Positions 57,425-64,000 of a stretch of DNA of 64,000 nucleotides are shown here, in pieces. The stretch comes from Adiantum capillus-veneris. Its lineage: Eukaryota; Streptophyta; Polypodiopsida; Polypodiales; Pteridaceae. A model generated the notes under the pieces. The model was not told the origin of the DNA and did not search any database. It worked only from the letters and a program-made list of their open reading frames with translations. The stretch covers positions 152,493,741-152,557,740 of the forward strand of contig CM043945.1 in assembly GCA_014529385.2 (NCBI GenBank). Direction: 5' to 3'. Position 1 is the stretch's first letter. Each line of letters starts with the position of its first letter. Made by a program: the position numbers and the translations under genes.

Positions 57425-60231
57425 TCAGAGTATCTTTCTCCACTTGTGGTTCACATACAGCATTGTCTCTCTCCACCTTCGTTGACCTTCATGAGCACCG
57501 GAGTTGTTGTATGCCATTGATCTTTTAAGTTTATTTTGCTGTAAATGTTTGATGGCTTGTGCTGTTGCTGAAGAGGCCAAGACTTCTTTTGCCTGCATTC
57601 GATGAATGATTCTACTATAGAACCATTCAAATAGTTCTCTCAAACTGTTAGCCTTGATTCAAGAGCCACCATGTCGTGTGTGCCTGAAATACGCATTTCT
57701 GGTCATGTAATGAGACTTTTCTATCGCTTGGGTATTCCATATGGCCGGGTTCCCATACTTTTGTATAAAATATGGTAAATGATTGAAAATGATGTGCTGG
57801 ATATGAAAACAGATTACTTAGAATGTTTTACACTCACATAATTACACATAAAAGAGAATCAAATACACAATAATACCATGTAGTGAGTAATCTGGGTGTC
57901 TGTCCATGCTGTCTTGAATGATTTCTTGAGAAGGTTGAGATTCTCCTTGAACTTGTTCATATCACCTTGTGACCAGTCATCTTTGTTGCACATCAAAAAT
58001 AGCATGTCTATCGATCGCCAAACCTCAGCCTTCGCATTACGAGTAGTTGGTTCTTGATCTTTGACTGCAATATGTAGCTTTTTCCAGCTCTGATACTCTA
58101 CCTTGCTAACATAAGATGTGTTATATATTTTTCCATGTTTTGTTAGCTTCGGATCTTGTATTCCTTGGGGTTTAGATAAAAACCTCTGTGCCTTCACCCC
58201 ACCGATGGATGGTTTGCATGGGACATCCTTCTCAGCAGTTGATCTCTTTTCATCCCACTGGATTTTCACATTGCCACCATGAAGCCCCATATCCGACAGT
58301 ACCAATTCTAGGCACTGCAGGGCCACCTGTCGCTCTGCTAAGTTCTTGATTTTCCAAGAAAACTCGATATATAAGTAGACCAATTTCTCCACAGTTCTAC
58401 AAAGGGCATGCATTGTACAGATGTAAACATTCACAAGTGGTATTTTCAAAACCGGTCGAAAAGCAGGGTCCTCAATGTGACGCATTGAATCTTTTCTCCA
58501 CCACTTTGGGTCCATGAACTTTGCAGGCTCCATGCAGAACAAACACGGCAACTTTGCCATTGCACCCATTCCACAATTATACATGCACTTTAATGTTTTG
58601 AGGTCACCTGTAAGATGCCACTAAACTTGAAAGTCTCCCCTTCCATCTAGACGTAGTACCTCTCCCTGGTTAGTCTATCGATCAATCACCTCCGGAACAT
58701 TAGTTTGATGGAGCACCCAATATAGAATCTCATGATCTTCTTTCTTTACCTGCAACACAAAATAAATGAGACTTAAGTAGATGTGAACATTTGAGTTCAT
58801 CTGAGAATCTTGCTTACCTCAAAAGCACCAAGCCACCATATGTTAGATTCTGATTGAACACTAAAATACAAAGGATCATCAGCGGGACACTTTGAGAGGG
58901 CTCTATTCATTAAAGTAATAGTAACACGCTCTAGCTTCTTGTCTGTAACAAGCTCACACTCATCCAATTTCAACACAAAATGTAATCCCCTCGTGACTCT
59001 TCAAATGTGATGTTGTAAAACTCCACCATTCTCTTCTGCAACATCTGCAGGTCCATAAAAATATTATTGAACTCATCATATGCCATGTTTGCTCCATGGC
59101 CACTGTAAGTTGCTTTAATATGAAACGACTGTCCAAGATATTCTCCATGTGCATCGTTAAGCTGAAGCCTCTCTTTCCAAACACTTGAGGCTGATGGTGG
59201 TAAAAGTTTGGATTTTATTCCCTTCTTAACAAAGATGGATGAGACAGATTTCTGTATAGCCGAATATCCTCTTTTGCTTACACCAAGTGAATCAAGTGTG
59301 CCTTGTATCTCTTTTGCAGGCACCGAGTTCTCTGAAATAAAGCGGTCCACTACATTTTGTTGTAGGACCTTAAACTTCTTGTCATGTACTATATATGCTG
59401 CAAGGCTTCTACTTATAAGTGGCTTCAATCTCTTTCCTATATTGGCTTTGGGGTCAATGTTTTCCTTGTCACGATAGATTGAATCTCTACATGAAGACCA
59501 TGCATAAGTAAATAACAGAAAATTTACTTAACTAACACTATTTAGGCACATGAAAACAATGCATAACTAGAAAAACAAAAAATTTACTTAACTAAGACTA
59601 TTTAGTCAACCAAGAAGCATCACCTTAATGCTCGGATTCTTTTCTTGAGACCTCCGGATGAAACCTGCAATGTTTCAAGATTGCACAATTTCTTCTTTCG
59701 GATACGACCACCCAAGATGGTGTCCTTCATTTGACAACTTTGTACCTTTCCTTTCAGTTCATGTACCTCTGTTTTGTGTTGCAAAATGGTAACCTGATCT
59801 GTAGAATGCAAATGTGAAAGACGAACAATCTCACATTGTTGAGCTTGGATAATGCTCTTAGTTTCAGCTTGCCTTGTAAGAGATTTACAATAACCCAGAA
59901 GGTCGTTTTCTCCATCACCAGCAAAGTTCAATAAGCTTGTAGGATTGACAAATGCTAGAGATGCATTAGTCATTGGATTCTTAGGATAGAGAGAGCCTCT
60001 CGTCTAGATATCTATGTGTTTAGCTACCTTAGCTCTGAGCGTGTCTATGGATGCGGGAGGTATATGTGTGTTTGATATACTGCGCTTAATCAATGGTTGG
60101 TACTCATTGTCCAAATCAATGTGAAGGTGATATTTGGCTCCTTTCTGTGTAACATTTGTGCCATTTGAGGAGTGCACCATTAGCCAAAGGTGCAAGTTTA
60201 ATGAAAAGTGAATAGGCGGCTGCGGCTTCAT
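57425..60231 (-). pseudogene. Gene T copy 2: candidate transposase
   Basis: Starts near 60231 (MKPQPPIHFSLNLHLW). KYHLHIDLDNEYQPL and VAKHIDI match copy 1; the next Trp is TAG (60004-60006). A coiled-coil and basic region ends near 59625. Second exon (about 59488) has GVSKRGYSAIQKSV and NMAYDEFNNIFMDLQ. After a frameshift near 58980 comes VLKLDECELVTDKKLERVT and NIWWLGAFE at a donor. The next exon has LRLDGRGDFQV, stop, WHLTGDLKTLKCMYNCGMGA, PCLFCMEP, VYICTMHALCRTVEKLVYL, LSDMGLHGGNVKI and ends ITHYM|GTATTA near 57880. The last exon has IWNTQAIEKSHYMTRNAYF and RHTRHGG, then a basic C-terminus ending at 57425. Candidate acidic triad: D of KLDEC, D of GDLK, E of IEKSHY. Several stops. Confidence 0.6.
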
Positions 60232-60443
60232 CCCTCCATGTTAGCCTCATTCCCTCCATGTTGACGAGGCTCATTCAATGCAACTGAAAAGAAGATTATC
60301 CCTTAATCATTATGGATGAATGTTCAGAAGGGTAAAGAATCTACTTAAAGTACACTTTTTGAACTTTTACCATGACAAACCCGCCTCTATTATTCACCAT
60401 ATTTTCTAGAGAGAGAGAGTGCAAAAAATACATTTTCTTAGAA

Positions 60444-60476
60444 GGCCCTCCAAATGACCTCCGAAATTTCCTAATG
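60444..60476. repeat. Right terminal inverted repeat (T side)
   Basis: 33 bp ending AATTTCCTAATG. Gene T starts about 210 bp inside it. Confidence 0.85.
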
Positions 60477-60824
60477 GATCTCAACAAATGAGCTTGAGAA
60501 CCCCAATTTCTTTTACACACTGCCTTATATACCTAGGGTAAAAATATGCAATGTCCGGGCACCCAAGGCCTTTAGGGCTCCACCATTTACTGAATCTTCT
60601 ACCTAGACACACTAACGGACCTATCCTTTCAGCTTGGAACTCCTATTGAGCCCGTAACACATTAAAATATTACAATGAATTGAAATAATTCGGGAATTTA
60701 CAATACATGACTATTTCAGGAAAATGTGAAAAATATGTAACTCCAATCTTTACTACTCTTGATGTGCATCCATACGTCTTCGGTCTTTAGCAGCTCCTGC
60801 TAATTGACGTTGACTCAGTTAACA
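60477..60824 (-). repeat. LTR, second part, split by the 13-kb transposon
   Basis: Matches about 7257-7622 of the solo LTR and ends GTTAACA. Together with 46766-47327 it makes one complete LTR. Confidence 0.85.
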
Positions 60825-61370
60825 ATATGTCATATTTGAAACATAGAATATCCTCTATTTAGACGATCGTGTAACTCCTTTGCCAGTTCCATCCTTTGAC
60901 AACAAGGATTGGTCTTTGACAGCTTCCCAAACTTGTGAAAGCTTCAGGAATATGTTGCTTTAGTACATATAGAAGTCCCTCAAGTATTCAATCGCTACAA
61001 AGATTTTTATGCTCACTCTACTTATGCTTGATGTAGTGTTTGTAGATTTCTTCTTTGATGAGCAAATAAGAAGTACCACCACGATGTTCATTTGCAAATG
61101 TGAGAGTTGTTTGGACTTTTTAGCTCTCTTGACCGTATGTGCTCCGAGATTATAATATGTTGAATGGCCATCACATAATTTTTTTTCACATCATAGAGGC
61201 TGTAGTTGTATAATTGAAAAGTCTTGTAGAAGCGTGATAATAAGAAACTAAGTAAAGAAGTTACTTTTTTCAATACAAATGGAGTTTCAATCTTAAGTTC
61301 CTCCTCATCCCCTCCATGTGCATAATATGGCTCCTTTGCGCTCGCATTGCCCTTCCCCTCATCCTATGTT
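60825..61370. other. Spacer, nothing supported
   Basis: No gene or repeat boundary recognised. Short frames lack motifs. Confidence 0.45.
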
Positions 61371-61597
61371 TGTTACCATATACATGTGGTAGTGATGTGT
61401 GTGAACACGATAGGACCGCCGGGGCATTTTTTCCCTCTTTAGGAGGTTTATTCCCCCGTGCATTGTATATATGCCCATCACTCTAGGGCTATCTATCTTT
61501 CCATTGCACACTAAGTTATACACTCTCAGCTGTGTGCCTTGAGCTTCCTTCATCTTCTCCAAGCTGTGTGTGTTTTCGTGGAACCCTAATTCCAACA
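61371..61597 (+). repeat. 5' LTR of a second copia family II element
   Basis: 227 bp, TGTTACCATATACATG to CCAACA, same family as 26906-27132 and 37143-37369 but on the plus strand. TGGTATCAGAGC follows at 61600-61611. The family leader continues to about 61895 (shared with 36843-37128). No gag follows. Confidence 0.9.
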
Positions 61598-61895
61598 ATT
61601 GGTATCAGAGCAGGTTGCGTCATCCCAGGCTTAGTCGCCACCCATTAGTCGCCACCCAGCAGCTCTAGCACACGCCTACTCACTTTCTTTGATTTCTGTG
61701 AGCTTTGGTGAGCGTTGGCAGGTCGATAAAAATTTTGGGCTGCTTGCAGAGCTTAGTCTGCTCCGATTTGGATTTGGGCTCGTTTCAGCCTCCGTTTCCA
61801 CTACAGCCAGGTATGCGCATGCAATTTCGTCATTTTGTGTAAAATTTTTGTCAGTGCCAAATATTGCATAATAGGTCCCATACAGTCTACCCAGT

Positions 61896-63600
61896 CTTGT
61901 ACCATTTTGAGCTGAAGCCTGAATGGTCTGCCCAATATGATATAAAAATTTCTTCTCTTGTCAAAATTCATTATAACAAAGGTGTGTTCATATGCAATGC
62001 CACAAGAGGATACAATAATTTGTTCTAATATTCCTATCGGTCTCTCCATGTATCCATCTGCTAGCAGTTTCATTCGGGTTTTCCTTAGAGAACGCTTTCC
62101 CCATTTTTCCCACTTCCCCTTGGTTGTTATGGAAATTCCAGCCCCACTATCTAATATCGAAACCGTCTTTACTTCTTTGCATTCCACAGGTTTCCTTCTT
62201 CTCCCTCGCAGTAGTCTCCCATATTATTTACTGGTAGAGGCTCTACTTTATTCTGCTATGGCGTTTGGTTGTTTGATATTTTTAAAGGAATGATTTGTTG
62301 TGGAACGATCAACCCTATTTTTCTCAAATTTCTTTCCACTTCTTCCCAAAGATGATGACTAATCTGCAGTAACTTGAATAGAGTTAGCGTACAATGGATA
62401 GGAGACGACATCAACTCATGGAGAGTCTTAGTGTCCATCATCTTAGGATCAGATCTCCATTGAGATGGTACTTTTCTAATTTCTAACCTTGTTCATGGTC
62501 GCCAATGAACAAAGGTAAAGTTTTTAAAGTTTGAGGTTTGTAGTCTTTCGACATCTCTGTCCCTGCATCATCGTATAATGATCGGATATCGCCAGGGTAT
62601 AACTCATGGTCTAGATTGATCTCACTGGTAGGGGCTGACTCAACGGTCACACTTGTGTCTTGTTTGTTTCTGATATCCTCCCACAGATCCTGTGGACATG
62701 GTTCTTATACTTCTGAAATTGGCATCTGTGGTATTGGCTACTTCCCTCGTATGTAAAGATGCCTCAACTGTCGACTCTTTCTGGTCTCTATTTTCAAGGC
62801 CTTAGTTCTCCATGTCCTAGATTCTTTGGCAGATTAGTACCTCCTTTTTTGGAGCATCTGGAACATGTGGCTCCATAAGAGCTTGGGCCGCCAAGAGCTC
62901 CTTGCACATCTACAACCTCTCTTTCTCATACCCTGGATGGGGAAACGTTAACCATCTATGCTCTTGGGTTTTATTGGGATTTAGCGTAGCTTCATATCAT
63001 AAGCCTTTAAAATTTCATCTAAAGGCTCAAAGACTTTGTCCACCAACGCCGAACGTCCCGATGGTTTTTTTGATGGTTTTGCTACAACAGTGTTTTTTTA
63101 ATGGTCTCGTTCCAATCTCAATTGTTCTTCGATTTGCTGCAATTTGGTTTCTCAGGCCAATTTGTATTTTATAATTTTGTCTTTCATCTTGTCCCTTTTT
63201 TATTTCCAAGATTTTTTGGGGGTCCTAATCGACAAACTCTTTATTTTAGTTTGACTGTGTAGGGTGTTTTTGTCTCTCATAGGCTTATTCCTTGCGGCTT
63301 CCTGGGCTTGTGCTCTCGGTACAACATTCATTGGAATCTTTGGTTCTGGTCTGATCCACTTGAGCTTGATACAACTCTGATTTTTTTTATGGTAGCTTTC
63401 CCCTTATTATCATGATTTTTTGAGAAGTGTGGAATTAAATGGTCATTTGTACATCTCTCACAATACCCAAAGATTTTCATGCACTCTCCTTTGTGTGGAC
63501 AACTTTTTGCCCAATGATCACCTCCACATTCTTAGCATGGTCCTACTAGTGTTGTGGAAGCCTATGGAGCTTTCATAAGTTGTCCTATTCTAGGAGGGTA
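61896..63600 (-). pseudogene. Ty3/gypsy-like Gag-protease remnant
   Basis: The minus strand near 62150 reads SILDSGAGISITTKGKWEKW, a retropepsin active site, continuing to YIILGRPFRLQLKMVQDW at the junction with the copia leader. Upstream, near 63530, a knuckle ECGGDHWAKSCPHKGEC survives with its first Cys pair broken by a stop. Intervening frames are short and shifted. The fragment probably extends to the window edge. It joins the copia leader without a visible target duplication, so one element was truncated by rearrangement. Confidence 0.6.
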
Positions 63601-64000
63601 TCCCCTAGGTCTGTAGTTTTGATTTTCCATGAACATGAGCGTATTTTCATCGATCATGTATTGTTTTTCTGTTGGTTTTGTTATGTATGATGGTTCTATC
63701 ATCCCCTCAAGACCTATTGAGTGGCATAAAATGGTAACCATCTTTTTGCAACATTTGTCAGTCTACTCAACGTCCTCTTCCTCATATGTGTATATATTTT
63801 TCTACGCTATTAAGTTATCTAGAGTAAATTCCCCCTCTTCGTTTAACCTTTGTGGCGACACATACATTATACTCTTACCAAAAAATGTCACCTTAGTCAT
63901 ATACTTATATTACCACCCTTCTCTTTTTTGCTTTGTAAATAGAATAAGCATACAATAACCAACTATATACCCCCAAACTTTCTTACCTCTTGTGAATTAG
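63601..64000. other. Right edge, probably continuing gypsy remnant
   Basis: T-rich DNA with short frames. No independent feature is supported. Confidence 0.35.

Overview
The window looks like repeat-rich nuclear DNA of a land plant. Ty1/copia elements carry initiator-Met primer-binding sites, one Ty3/gypsy leader carries a plant-type TGGCGCCGTTGCCGG primer-binding site, and genes have short GT-AG introns. A fern or other non-seed plant is my guess from the mass of (GA)n arrays and the unfamiliar retroelements; the window does not prove it. Host genes are few: the 3' part of a PLP-dependent decarboxylase gene at the left edge (minus), and an unrecognised gene near 3.2-3.7 kb (minus) with a good TATA box. 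The rest is mobile DNA at several levels of nesting.

The most interesting content is a large multi-gene DNA transposon present in three divergent, decayed copies. The best copy is 47328-60476 (13.1 kb). It has 33-bp terminal inverted repeats beginning CATTAGGA and splits one gypsy LTR into 46766-47327 and 60477-60824; an LTR of the same family without the insert lies at 6699-7622. It carries four genes. Gene D (+) is unknown. Gene A (-) encodes an N-terminal histone H3-like domain starting MARTK, then a Ulp1/C48-like cysteine protease, then an FCP1/NLI-like phosphatase domain. Gene B (+) is acidic and unknown. Gene T (-) is the transposase candidate, with conserved D, D, CxxC, H and E positions. 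A second copy, 8.1-15.7 kb, keeps A, B and T in the same order and strands, but its A gene ends in a histone H1-like SPxK-rich tail instead of the phosphatase. A third, inverted copy, 22.4-26.3 kb, keeps the protease-phosphatase half of A, gene D and the D-side terminal repeat. Gene names A, B, D and T are mine.

Layout: 0-4 kb host genes and foldback repeats; 4.4-5.7 kb two copies of a small TIR element; 6.7-7.6 kb solo LTR; 8.1-15.7 kb transposon copy 1; 15.9-21.5 kb full-length copia (family I, minus, CTTTA target duplication); 22.4-26.3 kb transposon copy 3; 26.9-37.4 kb a second copia family (II, minus) with a gypsy element carrying 2.2-kb LTRs nested in its leader; 37.4-38.9 kb degenerate retroelement; 38.9-44.3 kb second family I copia (plus, GAAAC duplication); 44.3-46.8 kb low-complexity DNA and a gypsy leader; 46.8-60.8 kb split LTR with the large transposon, itself invaded by a LINE fragment, a foldback MITE and long microsatellites; 61.4-64 kb copia family II LTR and leader joined to a gypsy gag-protease remnant.

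Almost every element gene carries stop codons or frameshifts, so these are fossils. Domain order, exon boundaries, gene order and even a microsatellite position agree between copies, which is why I trust the reconstruction. All homology statements come from reading translations and aligning copies within the window; no search was run.
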